A DNA stretch of 22,603 nt. It comes from Firmicutes bacterium CAG:822. Lineage in GTDB: Bacteria > Bacillota_I > Bacilli_A > RF39 > UBA660. Each line of letters starts with the position of its first letter. The first letter of the stretch is position 1. Where the stretch lies: positions 1-22,603 of the forward strand of contig HF990844.1 in assembly GCA_000432855.1 (NCBI GenBank). The letters run 5' to 3'. Positions 1 through 6,745 of this stretch are shown here, one piece after another. Both the position numbers and the translations under genes were made by a program. The notes under the pieces are model-generated. The model worked only from the letters and a program-made list of their open reading frames with translations. It had not been told where the DNA came from and searched no databases.

Positions 1-75
1 AATAGTTATATTTGTAAATAACTTTTTGCAAACTTTTGCCTTTTGCAAAGCAAATTCCTAGTATATAAAAAATAC

Positions 76-104
76 AAAAAGCCAGTAAATAACCTTACTA
101 GCTT
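76..104 (-). terminator. Intrinsic terminator of the rimP-nusA-rnpM-infB operon
   Basis: On the minus strand a 10-bp stem with one G-U pair (arms 95-104 and 79-88, loop 89-94) is followed by a T-run at 80-76 and more T-rich sequence to about 65. It begins 8 nt after the infB stop codon. It implies that the operon ends here and that no rbfA or truB is co-transcribed. Confidence 0.7.
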
Positions 105-111
105 AAATATT

Positions 112-2205
112 TTATCTTTTAACCTCTACCATTTCATAAGCTTCAATAGTATCACCTGTTTTTATATCGTTAAATCCATCAATTGTAATACCACATTCAT
201 AGCCTTTTTTAACTTCTTTAACACTATCTTTTTCTCTTTGTAGTGATCCTATCTTACCATCGTAAATTACAACACCATCACGAATAATTCGAGCTTGTGC
301 ATCTCTTTTAATAACTCCATCACTAACTGAACAACCTGCAATATTTCCAACTTTAGAAAATTTAAAGATCTGTCTAATATCAGCTGTACCTAAAATCTTC
401 TCTTCATATTCAGGATCAAGCATACCTTTCATAGCTGCTTCCATCTCTTCAACTGCTTTATAAATTATATTATAAAATCTAATTTCAACACCTTCATCTT
501 TAGCCTTGTCTTGAATCCCTTTAGAAGGTCTAACATTAAATCCAATAATGATAGCATTAGAAGCTTTAGCTAAAACAATATCACTTTCAGTAATTCCACC
601 AACTGAACTTCTAATGACATTAATCTTAACTCCATCAACTTCTATTTTTTGTAGACTATTTTTAACTGCTTCCGCACTTCCATTTACATCAGCTTTGATA
701 ATAACATTGATTTCTTTTAAACCTTCACCAATTTTAGCAAACAAATCATCTAAAGATACGGCAGATTTAGCTTTGTTTTCACGAGCTCTAGCTTGTTCTT
801 TACGTTCAGAGGCAATATTTTTAGCTTCTTTCTCAGTAGCAAAAGTCATAAATCTATCTCCAGCTGATGGCACTTCATTTAAACCGGTAATTTCTACTGG
901 TTGTGATGGCAAAGCTTTAGTTATCTCTTCACCTTTATCATTTCTTAAAGTTCTAATCTTACCAAAAGCTGTACCGACAACAATTGGATCACCTAATCTT
1001 AAAGTACCGTTTTGAACAAGTACTGTTACAATTGGTCCGACATGTTTATCAAGTTTCGATTCAACTACTGTACCCATTGCATAACGATTTGGATTAGCTC
1101 TATAATTGTTAACTTCCGCAATCAACAAAATATTTTCAAGTAACTCTCCAATACCTTCACCAGTCACAGCTGAAAGTTTTGTAAAGATAATATCTCCACC
1201 CCACTCTTCAGGCATTAAACCAGCTTCGGCCATATCGTTCATTACTTTATCAGGATTAGCACCTGGTTTATCCATCTTATTAATTGCTACGATAATTGGA
1301 ACCCCAGCTGCTTTCGCATGATCGATAGCTTCTCTTGTCTGTGGCATAACTCCATCATCAGCCGCAACAATTATAATAACGATATCAGTTATACTGGCGC
1401 CTCTAGCTCTCATCTCTGTAAAAGCCGCATGTCCAGGAGTATCGATAAATGTAATTAATTTATCATTATATTTAACTTGATAAGCTGAAATAGCTTGGGT
1501 AATTCCACCAGCTTCACCTTCAGCTACATTAGTTTTACGAATGGCGTCAAGTAAAGTTGTCTTACCATGATCGACATGTCCCATAATTGTCACTACTGGT
1601 GGTCTTGGAACCAAATCTTCCTCTTTATCGACAACCTCAAATTCTTCAAAGTTAGCTACATTTGCTGTTTCTTCTTTTTTTAGCTCCTTACCATAATCAA
1701 GAACAATGATTTCAGCATTTTCAAATGAAATAACACTATTAATATTAACCATCAAACCTAAAGAAAATAATTTTTTAATAATTTCACTTGCTGCCACCCC
1801 CATAGCTTCCGCAAGTTCCGCAATTGTCATATTCTCTTTATATAAAACTACATTTTCATTACGTACTGGTGCATTACTTTGTAATTTTTCTTTACTCTTA
1901 TACATTGCTTTTTTCTTTTGAGCTAAACTCTTTTTATTATCATTTTTCTTAAGTAATTTAGCCGGCTTCTTCTTATCAGCTTTAACCGCCTTCATACTAC
2001 TCTCTTCTAAAGCAACTTCTTCCTCGATTTCTTCATTCTCTAACTCTTCGCTTATCTCATCGAAACTATTATCAAGCATTGTAATCGCTTCATCATCAAG
2101 CATATCGTCCTCATTTTTTACATCAATATCAAGTTCAAAACACTTGTTTAAAACTTCAGACACCTCACGGTTAATATCTTCTGCATATTCTTTTACACTC
2201 ATCAT
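112..2205 (-). CDS. infB: Translation initiation factor IF-2
   Basis: This is the GTPase that positions fMet-tRNA on the 30S subunit and promotes 70S joining in the cytoplasm. At 697 residues it is a normal short bacterial IF-2. An IF2N-like helical domain at about 1-50 is followed by an acidic/basic linker and a second IF2N-like domain at about 125-170. The G domain carries GHVDHGKT (209-216), GGITQ (233-237), DTPGH (255-259) and NKMD (309-312). The C-terminal beta-barrel and IF2-C domains run to the end. The start has AGAGGTG 7 nt upstream; a second in-frame ATG follows immediately, so the start is uncertain by one codon. It is the last gene of the operon, 17 nt after rnpM, with no ylxQ (L7Ae-like) gene between them as there is in Bacillus subtilis. 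Confidence 0.98.
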   Translation of the reverse strand: MMSVKEYAEDINREVSEVLNKCFELDIDVKNEDDMLDDEAITMLDNSFDEISEELENEEIEEEVALEESSMKAVKADKKKPAKLLKKNDNKKSLAQKKKAMYKSKEKLQSNAPVRNENVVLYKENMTIAELAEAMGVAASEIIKKLFSLGLMVNINSVISFENAEIIVLDYGKELKKEETANVANFEEFEVVDKEEDLVPRPPVVTIMGHVDHGKTTLLDAIRKTNVAEGEAGGITQAISAYQVKYNDKLITFIDTPGHAAFTEMRARGASITDIVIIIVAADDGVMPQTREAIDHAKAAGVPIIVAINKMDKPGANPDKVMNDMAEAGLMPEEWGGDIIFTKLSAVTGEGIGELLENILLIAEVNNYRANPNRYAMGTVVESKLDKHVGPIVTVLVQNGTLRLGDPIVVGTAFGKIRTLRNDKGEEITKALPSQPVEITGLNEVPSAGDRFMTFATEKEAKNIASERKEQARARENKAKSAVSLDDLFAKIGEGLKEINVIIKADVNGSAEAVKNSLQKIEVDGVKINVIRSSVGGITESDIVLAKASNAIIIGFNVRPSKGIQDKAKDEGVEIRFYNIIYKAVEEMEAAMKGMLDPEYEEKILGTADIRQIFKFSKVGNIAGCSVSDGVIKRDAQARIIRDGVVIYDGKIGSLQREKDSVKEVKKGYECGITIDGFNDIKTGDTIEAYEMVEVKR

Positions 2206-2222
2206 ATTTACGCACCTCTTTT

Positions 2223-2483
2223 CTAATCTAATAAATTATTTAAATCTTCAAATACCTTATCAGGTACCTCCACTTCTAATACTCTATTTAGTATCTTATT
2301 TTTTTGAGCTTTCAAAAATACATCTCTATCCTTTTTTAAATAAGCTCCCCTACCATTAGCTTTTCCGCTTTCATCAATTATCACATTACCTTCTGGAGTA
2401 CGTACCACTCTCACAAGTTCTCCCTTAGGTAATTTCTCTCTAGTAACTACACACATTCTCATCGGTATTTTTCTAGTCTTCAT
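2223..2483 (-). CDS. rnpM: RNase P modulator RnpM (YlxR family)
   Basis: This small basic RNA-binding protein of the YlxR (DUF448) family has 86 residues, the usual length. The family signature is visible near the N-terminus: RKIPMRMCVVTRE (residues 4-16), then the RVVR strand, then ID-x-x-GKANGRGAY around 36-48. B. subtilis YlxR was renamed RnpM because it binds RNase P RNA and modulates its activity; that role here rests on homology. The gene sits in its canonical place between nusA and infB and overlaps the nusA end by 11 nt, so translation is probably coupled. Confidence 0.93.
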   Translation of the reverse strand: MKTRKIPMRMCVVTREKLPKGELVRVVRTPEGNVIIDESGKANGRGAYLKKDRDVFLKAQKNKILNRVLEVEVPDKVFEDLNNLLD

Positions 2484-3627
2484 AAATACTAATACCCTTT
2501 TCTCTCGCTTGCTCTAATGTTTCAACATCGATTTTGAAATGTGTAAGTCTAGCCGCTAATTTAACATTCATACCTTTTTTACCAATAGCTAAAGATAAAT
2601 TATCGTCATTAGCAACTACTAGAGCTTCTTTCTTTTTCTCATCTGTTACAAAAACGTGCAAATCATGAGCTGGACTTAAAGCATTTTCAATAAATCTTGC
2701 TTCATCAGCTTCATACTTAACAATATCGATTTTTTCACCATTAAGTTCATCAATAATTCTATTAATTCTACTTCCATGTTCACCAATACAAGCACCTACT
2801 GGATCGACATTAGGATTTTCTGAGTAAACAGCTACCTTAGTTCTATTTCCAGCATCCCTAGCCACACTGTAAATTAAGATAATTCCTTCATTAATTTCTG
2901 GAATTTCTAACTCAAATAATCTTTTAACAAAACCATAATGTTTTCTAGAAAGTAAGATTAAAGGACCTTTTGAATTATTTTCAACCTTTGTAATATATAC
3001 TTTAATACTAGATCCCATTTTAATAGTTTCCCCAGGAATAATTTCACTCTTCGGTAAAATTCCTTGTGTTCTTCCTAAATCGATATAATAATTACGAACA
3101 TCTTCCATAGCTACTATTCCAGTAATCATTTCATCTTGTTTATCGGCAAATTCATTGTTGATAATTTCTCTTTCTGCTTCTCTGATTTTTTGGACTACAA
3201 CCTGCTTAGCTGTTGCTGCAGCCACCCTGCCGAAATCTTTAGGTGTAACTTCCTTTTCAATAGTCTCTCCAATTTTAATTCCTGGAACTTGCTTCCTCGC
3301 ATCCTCTAAAGTAATATGAATTCTATCATCAAAATGGAATTCTTTTTCTACCTCTACCTCATTACCATCTTCATCAGTAATGATTTCTTTTTCTAATACT
3401 CCATCTTCCTTTTCATATTCTTTACTAAAAACAACTGTTTTATAAGAAAAGATTTTAATATCTCCAGTTTCTCTATTAATATCTACACGAACATTAGAAA
3501 GTGAATGATAATTTTTCTTATAAGCACTAGTTAAAGCAAGTTCCATCGCATCATAAATAACATCTTCATCAATACCTTTTTCCTTTGATAAAGTTTCTAA
3601 AGCTAATTTAAATTCTTTACTGTTCAT
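2473..3627 (-). CDS. nusA: Transcription termination/antitermination factor NusA
   Basis: NusA binds RNA polymerase and nascent RNA, modulating pausing, intrinsic termination and antitermination. The domains are in the usual order: N-terminal RNAP-binding domain (about 1-125), S1 domain (about 135-200, with LPKSEIIPGE), then KH1 and KH2 (about 225-345), with VGACIGEHGSR and LAIGKKGMNVKLAARL as the KH loops. At 384 residues it is the compact Firmicutes form without C-terminal AR repeats. I chose the ATG at 3627 because a GGAAGTG Shine-Dalgarno-like sequence lies 6 nt upstream. An in-frame GTG at 3636 is possible, but it lies inside that sequence. The gene overlaps the end of rimP by 11 nt. Confidence 0.97.
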   Translation of the reverse strand: MNSKEFKLALETLSKEKGIDEDVIYDAMELALTSAYKKNYHSLSNVRVDINRETGDIKIFSYKTVVFSKEYEKEDGVLEKEIITDEDGNEVEVEKEFHFDDRIHITLEDARKQVPGIKIGETIEKEVTPKDFGRVAAATAKQVVVQKIREAEREIINNEFADKQDEMITGIVAMEDVRNYYIDLGRTQGILPKSEIIPGETIKMGSSIKVYITKVENNSKGPLILLSRKHYGFVKRLFELEIPEINEGIILIYSVARDAGNRTKVAVYSENPNVDPVGACIGEHGSRINRIIDELNGEKIDIVKYEADEARFIENALSPAHDLHVFVTDEKKKEALVVANDDNLSLAIGKKGMNVKLAARLTHFKIDVETLEQAREKGISIYED

Positions 3628-3877
3628 CTGTATCACTTCCCTTCTCTTTAGAACATATATCTAAAACATAACTTTCACTAATTGGATCAGCCTTATCTAA
3701 AATTGGATTTACAATTTCATTTACCTTTACACAATCTCCTACATTAATATAACCAGATTTATCGATAACAAGTCTTAAAGTATTTATATTATCTTCCTTA
3801 CCATAAAATACTTCATCCAAAATATAACCAGCATCTTCAATCGGCTTTTGTAATAAATTTCTGATTTTTTCTTCCAC
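3617..3877 (-). CDS. rimP: Ribosome maturation factor RimP, N-terminal domain only
   Basis: RimP assists assembly of the 30S subunit. Typical RimP has about 150 residues: an N-terminal alpha/beta domain and a C-terminal Sm-like barrel. This product has only 86. The N-terminal domain is recognisable (IEDAGYILDEV, then TLRLVIDKSGYINVGDCVKV). The usual SSPG-type junction that leads into the C-terminal domain is replaced by a short polar tail, CSKEKGSDTDEQ. The start is GTG with a near-perfect AGGAGGTG 5 nt upstream. It is the first gene of the operon, and its stop overlaps the nusA start. The missing domain was either lost in this lineage or removed by a frameshift absorbed into the nusA overlap; the tidy gene junction favours a real short form. 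Confidence 0.85.
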   Translation of the reverse strand: MEEKIRNLLQKPIEDAGYILDEVFYGKEDNINTLRLVIDKSGYINVGDCVKVNEIVNPILDKADPISESYVLDICSKEKGSDTDEQ

Positions 3878-3901
3878 TTAAGCACCTCCTAAACTACATT
3901 A

Positions 3902-3927
3902 AAGAGTGGGTTGTCCCACTCTTTTTT
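3902..3927 (+). terminator. Hairpin in the rimP leader; terminator-like on the plus strand
   Basis: A perfect 9-bp stem (AAGAGTGGG at 3902-3910, CCCACTCTT at 3915-3923) has a 4-nt loop and is followed on the plus strand by a T-run to 3927. Read on the minus strand it lies in the 5' leader of rimP, between the promoter and the ribosome-binding site, with only a short T-run after it. It could block antisense or read-through transcription, or act as a leader structure for the operon. Confidence 0.6.
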
Positions 3928-3941
3928 GCACGTCTAGATAC

Positions 3942-3950
3942 ATTATATCA
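3942..3950 (-). promoter_or_regulatory. Extended -10 promoter of the rimP-infB operon
   Basis: The minus strand reads TGATATAAT: a perfect TATAAT at 3947-3942 preceded by TG. I see no good -35 at 17 nt. Transcription would start near 3935, giving a leader of about 58 nt that contains the hairpin at 3902-3923. Confidence 0.6.
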
Positions 3951-4022
3951 CATTTTCTTTACTTTTTATACCCCTTTTATTATTCATAAACTCTACAATA
4001 TCTATCCTTTTTCTTAAAATAC

Positions 4023-4055
4023 GTGATATAATGATAACGGTGATACAATGATAAC
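4023..4055 (+). repeat. Tandem 17-nt duplication spanning promoter and start codon
   Basis: GTGATATAATGATAAC (4023-4038) is repeated at 4040-4055 as GTGATACAATGATAAC, a 16-nt match with one substitution and a period of 17. The first copy holds the best -10 (TATAAT). The second copy holds the ATG of the CPBP protease gene. Confidence 0.85.
4024..4032 (+). promoter_or_regulatory. Extended -10 promoter of the CPBP protease gene
   Basis: TGATATAAT, with TATAAT at 4027-4032, lies 15 nt before the ATG. A start site 6-8 nt downstream would fall at about 4038-4041, leaving a leader of under 10 nt. The message would be leaderless or nearly so, with at most GGTG as a ribosome contact. Confidence 0.5.
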
Positions 4056-4752
4056 AAGAACAAAAGAAAACGATTGGAAATATGCATTTAAAGGTGTAGC
4101 TGTTATATTTATTTACTTTTTCTTTAGTATATGTCAAACATTTCCATTTATTATTCTACATATAAATTACTCAGAACTACCTAGTTATATTAAAATAATA
4201 TATAGTTTAGCTGTTGAATTACTTATGATATCTTTAATATTTGCGATATTTGATAAAGAAATAAAAGCCGCTTGGCAAGATTTAAAGCAAAATCACTTAG
4301 AATATTTCAACAAATATTTAAAAGTTTATATCATAAGTGTCATTGTCATGGTTACTGCTAACATGCTTATAAATGTTTTAGGTGGTGGAATGTCAACTAA
4401 TGAAACAACAATTAGAAATGAATTTAATTTCTATCCAATCTATACTTTTATATCTGCTGTAATCCTTGCCCCACTTTTAGAAGAAACTGTCTTTAGATTA
4501 GGTTTTAGGTCCCTCATTCAAAATGATTTTCTATTTATAACTATATCTAGTTTAGTTTTCGGAGGCCTTCACCTAATAGGAACTCCAATTAATGAACTAT
4601 TTCCTCTTTACTTACTTTCTTACTGTAGCTGTGGTATTGCCTTTGCTTATATGCTTAAGAAAACTAATAACATTTTCGTATCTATCGGCTTCCACTTTAT
4701 GCATAACGGATTAATTCTCTCTTTACAGATGTTTTTACTCATATTCTCATAA
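4048..4752 (+). CDS. CPBP-family intramembrane glutamic endopeptidase
   Basis: This is a 234-residue polytopic membrane protein of the CPBP (Abi/CAAX protease and bacteriocin-processing) family, related to Rce1. The three family motifs are intact: EExxxR (E145, E146, R150) in EETVFRLGFR, FxxxH ending at H175 in FGGLH, and HxxxN (H216 to N220) in HFMHN. Membrane segments are visible at about 15-40, 45-68, 92-112, 130-145, 160-178, 185-203 and 207-232. Family members cleave within the membrane and serve in peptide maturation or bacteriocin immunity; the substrate here cannot be told. There is no strong Shine-Dalgarno sequence and the promoter almost abuts the ATG. It opens a plus-strand group of membrane hydrolases and diverges from the rimP operon. 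Confidence 0.9.
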   Translation: MITRTKENDWKYAFKGVAVIFIYFFFSICQTFPFIILHINYSELPSYIKIIYSLAVELLMISLIFAIFDKEIKAAWQDLKQNHLEYFNKYLKVYIISVIVMVTANMLINVLGGGMSTNETTIRNEFNFYPIYTFISAVILAPLLEETVFRLGFRSLIQNDFLFITISSLVFGGLHLIGTPINELFPLYLLSYCSCGIAFAYMLKKTNNIFVSIGFHFMHNGLILSLQMFLLIFS

Positions 4753-4772
4753 AGACTTTCGTCTTTTTTTTT
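4751..4772 (+). terminator. Intrinsic terminator after the CPBP gene
   Basis: The 6-bp stem AAAGAC/GTCTTT (4751-4756 and 4761-4766) with loop TTTC is followed by a T-run to 4772. It overlaps the stop codon at 4750-4752. Confidence 0.7.
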
Positions 4773-4776
4773 ATTG

Positions 4777-4785
4777 TGTTAAAAT
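4777..4785 (+). promoter_or_regulatory. Putative extended -10 promoter of the metallophosphoesterase gene
   Basis: TGTTAAAAT, with -10 TAAAAT at 4780-4785 preceded by TG, lies just after the CPBP terminator and about 20 nt before the next start codon. AGGTG at 4792-4796 serves as the ribosome-binding site, so the leader would be very short. No -35 is evident. Confidence 0.4.
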
Positions 4786-4803
4786 TAACATAGGTGAAAG
4801 AAT

Positions 4804-5679
4804 ATGGCAAAAGACCAAGAAAAACATTTTTCTTTTCTAAAATTATTTATATTTATAATATTAATTATAGGCCTAGTAATTGCTTACGGCTTTTTTATCG
4901 AACCTAAATTAATTACCGTTAAAGAGTACAAAATCGCCCTAAACTCTTGGCCAGATAACTTTAATGGTTTTAAAATAGTTCACATTTCCGACTTACACTA
5001 TGGAAGAGTTTTTGATGAAAAAAGTTTAGAAAAATTAATCGATAGTATCAATGAACAAGAACCAGATATTGTCGTTTTAACTGGGGATCTAATCGATAAA
5101 GATACTAATATGACTACTAGTATGGCAAATAAAATAAGTAAATTTTTAAATAAAATTGAAGCCTCATCAGGCAAATATGCCATAAATGGTAATAATGATT
5201 TAAATTTTGATGAATGGACTAACATCATCTCCGGTGGTGGTTTTAAAGACCTAAATAATACTTACGACACCATATATAAAGATGGGTATGACTATATTTT
5301 TATTGCTGGTGCCAGTACCATTAAAGATAAAGTATCTACAAATGATAAATTAAAAACTGCCATTGATTACTTAAATTCTTTTGAAAGTGGCGGACCTATT
5401 TATAAAATATTATTACTGCATGAGCCAGATGCTATTGATGACTTATCTGTAAATCCTTTTGATCTTATTTTAGCTGGTCATTCTCACGCTGGACAAGTTA
5501 AACTTCCATTCATTGGCGCTGTTATCTTACCAGAAGGTGCACAAAAATATTATGATAGCCACTACAAAATCGAAAATTCTGATTTATATGTCTCAAACGG
5601 TTTAGGAGTTTCTAACTACAATTTCAGACTATTCAATACTCCATCATATAGTGTATATAGATTGGTCCAAAACGATTAA
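4804..5679 (+). CDS. Membrane-anchored metallophosphoesterase (YaeI/YkuE-like)
   Basis: This is a 291-residue calcineurin-type phosphoesterase with one N-terminal membrane anchor (about 12-32), probably leaving the catalytic domain outside the membrane. The dimetal motifs run in order: DLH (63-65), GD (94-95), GNND (129-132), H206 in LLHEPDA, and GHSH (225-228). In the usual GNHD motif the histidine is replaced here by Asn131, a substitution at a catalytic position that may weaken or alter activity. The overall layout fits the YaeI/YkuE group, whose members include phosphodiesterases acting on lipid-linked substrates; I do not claim a substrate. AGGTG lies 7 nt before the ATG. The next gene starts 1 nt after the stop, so the two are co-translated. 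Confidence 0.88.
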   Translation: MAKDQEKHFSFLKLFIFIILIIGLVIAYGFFIEPKLITVKEYKIALNSWPDNFNGFKIVHISDLHYGRVFDEKSLEKLIDSINEQEPDIVVLTGDLIDKDTNMTTSMANKISKFLNKIEASSGKYAINGNNDLNFDEWTNIISGGGFKDLNNTYDTIYKDGYDYIFIAGASTIKDKVSTNDKLKTAIDYLNSFESGGPIYKILLLHEPDAIDDLSVNPFDLILAGHSHAGQVKLPFIGAVILPEGAQKYYDSHYKIENSDLYVSNGLGVSNYNFRLFNTPSYSVYRLVQND

Positions 5680-5680
5680 T

Positions 5681-6652
5681 ATGGATTTAATTGTTAATAT
5701 CATTACTGCCCTTTCTGGACTGTATATGATTACTTATTTCATAGATAACATTTTTGAAACCCCAAAAAATTTGAAAACATTAAAATTAAATAAACAAAAA
5801 CATTCAGATGTTTATAAAATTATCGACGATTTTTCAGCTACAAATATTCCTCTAGACACAAACCTAGATAACATAGAACAAATTCTACAAAATTTATCAT
5901 ATCCAGATGAATTAAAAGAAATCATCAGGACTTTTAAAAATTATATAGAACCGGTCAACTTTGAAACTTGTATAAATAGACTTGGCAGTTTAAAAATTAA
6001 TTATGTTAGTTTATTGCACGATATCAAAAAATATTCACAAAACTTCTATGAAAATGATGGAGCTTACATTCCAAAAGACAATACTATTGATATATACAAA
6101 ATTTTTGATAAAAACAGTGTTTTATCGCATGAGTTTTTACACATGGCTTCAACTGGCAAAAAACAAACTTCTGGTTTCTGCACTTTATTAGATAATATTT
6201 GGATTGGCAATGGTTTAGATGAAGGATATACTGAACTTTTGAATCAAAGAATTTTTAAGGTAAAAAAACTTTCATATACATACAACATTGAAATAATAAA
6301 AATATTAGAACTATTTTTTGATAATCCTAAAGATATGGAATACGCTTATTTTCATAACAATATTTTCATTGTTTATCAAACCTTTTTAAAATATGGCACT
6401 AAAGAAGAATTTCTATCTTTATTACAAACATTAGATAATTTAATTGAAACCGATATTCCTATTTATAAAAAAGTAACCGCTATAAAAGCAAAAATAAACC
6501 TCTATAACATTATAAAAAGATCTTACAATAAAGATAAAATTTCAAAAGCTAAACAAATATTAGAAACAGACTCACTAATTAAATTAATTAAAAACAAAAA
6601 AATTGTTTTAGCCAATAAACAAAAACACAAAAAGAAAGTTAAAAAAAATTAA
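5681..6652 (+). CDS. Putative membrane-anchored zinc metallopeptidase (HExxH), unrecognised family
   Basis: I do not recognise the family. The 323-residue product has one hydrophobic N-terminal segment (about 3-23), then a lysine-rich, helical soluble part. It contains HEFLH (150-154), a zinc-binding HExxH motif. About 25 residues later comes DEGYTELL, with Glu181 placed as the third zinc ligand. This is the gluzincin arrangement HExxH...E, so a peptidase is likely but inferred. The C-terminus is strongly basic (KQKHKKKVKKN). I chose the ATG at 5681, one base after the upstream stop, on grounds of coupling. No Shine-Dalgarno sequence is visible, and an in-frame GTG at 5651 would overlap the upstream gene by 29 nt. 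It is coupled to the metallophosphoesterase gene. Confidence 0.65.
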   Translation: MDLIVNIITALSGLYMITYFIDNIFETPKNLKTLKLNKQKHSDVYKIIDDFSATNIPLDTNLDNIEQILQNLSYPDELKEIIRTFKNYIEPVNFETCINRLGSLKINYVSLLHDIKKYSQNFYENDGAYIPKDNTIDIYKIFDKNSVLSHEFLHMASTGKKQTSGFCTLLDNIWIGNGLDEGYTELLNQRIFKVKKLSYTYNIEIIKILELFFDNPKDMEYAYFHNNIFIVYQTFLKYGTKEEFLSLLQTLDNLIETDIPIYKKVTAIKAKINLYNIIKRSYNKDKISKAKQILETDSLIKLIKNKKIVLANKQKHKKKVKKN

Positions 6653-6712
6653 ACAAAAACATACTAAATAATAAATAAAGCTATATATAACAATCTGTTA
6701 GAAAAATCACAA

Positions 6713-6745
6713 TTTTAAAAGAGAGCCTCTAGCTCTCTTTTAAAA
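6713..6745. terminator. Bidirectional terminator between convergent genes
   Basis: A perfect 14-bp inverted repeat (6713-6726 and 6732-6745; arm TTTTAAAAGAGAGC) has a 5-nt loop. U-rich sequence follows in both directions, so it can end both the plus-strand metallophosphoesterase/peptidase transcript and the minus-strand argGH transcript. The argH stop codon (6729-6731) lies in the loop and the last argH codons form one arm. Confidence 0.85.

Noticed and set aside
1..60. TTTGCAAA-type repeats at the left edge (tttgcaaa/ttttgcaaag)
   Set aside because: The pairing needs bulges and the stretch is too short and AT-rich to call a site. It may be part of a feature outside the window.
548..1015. 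155-codon open frame on the plus strand inside infB
   Set aside because: It is antisense to a secure infB frame, has no ribosome-binding site and reads as a biased shadow of infB codons. The other plus-strand frames within infB were rejected for the same reason.
4031..4051. Six-codon leader frame MITVIQ overlapping the CPBP start (ATGA)
   Set aside because: The likely transcript start lies at or after its ATG, so it would not be in the message. It is a by-product of the 17-nt duplication.
3943..4137. 64-codon minus-strand frame across the rimP/CPBP intergenic region
   Set aside because: It overlaps the CPBP gene start and both promoters and has no Shine-Dalgarno sequence or recognisable features.
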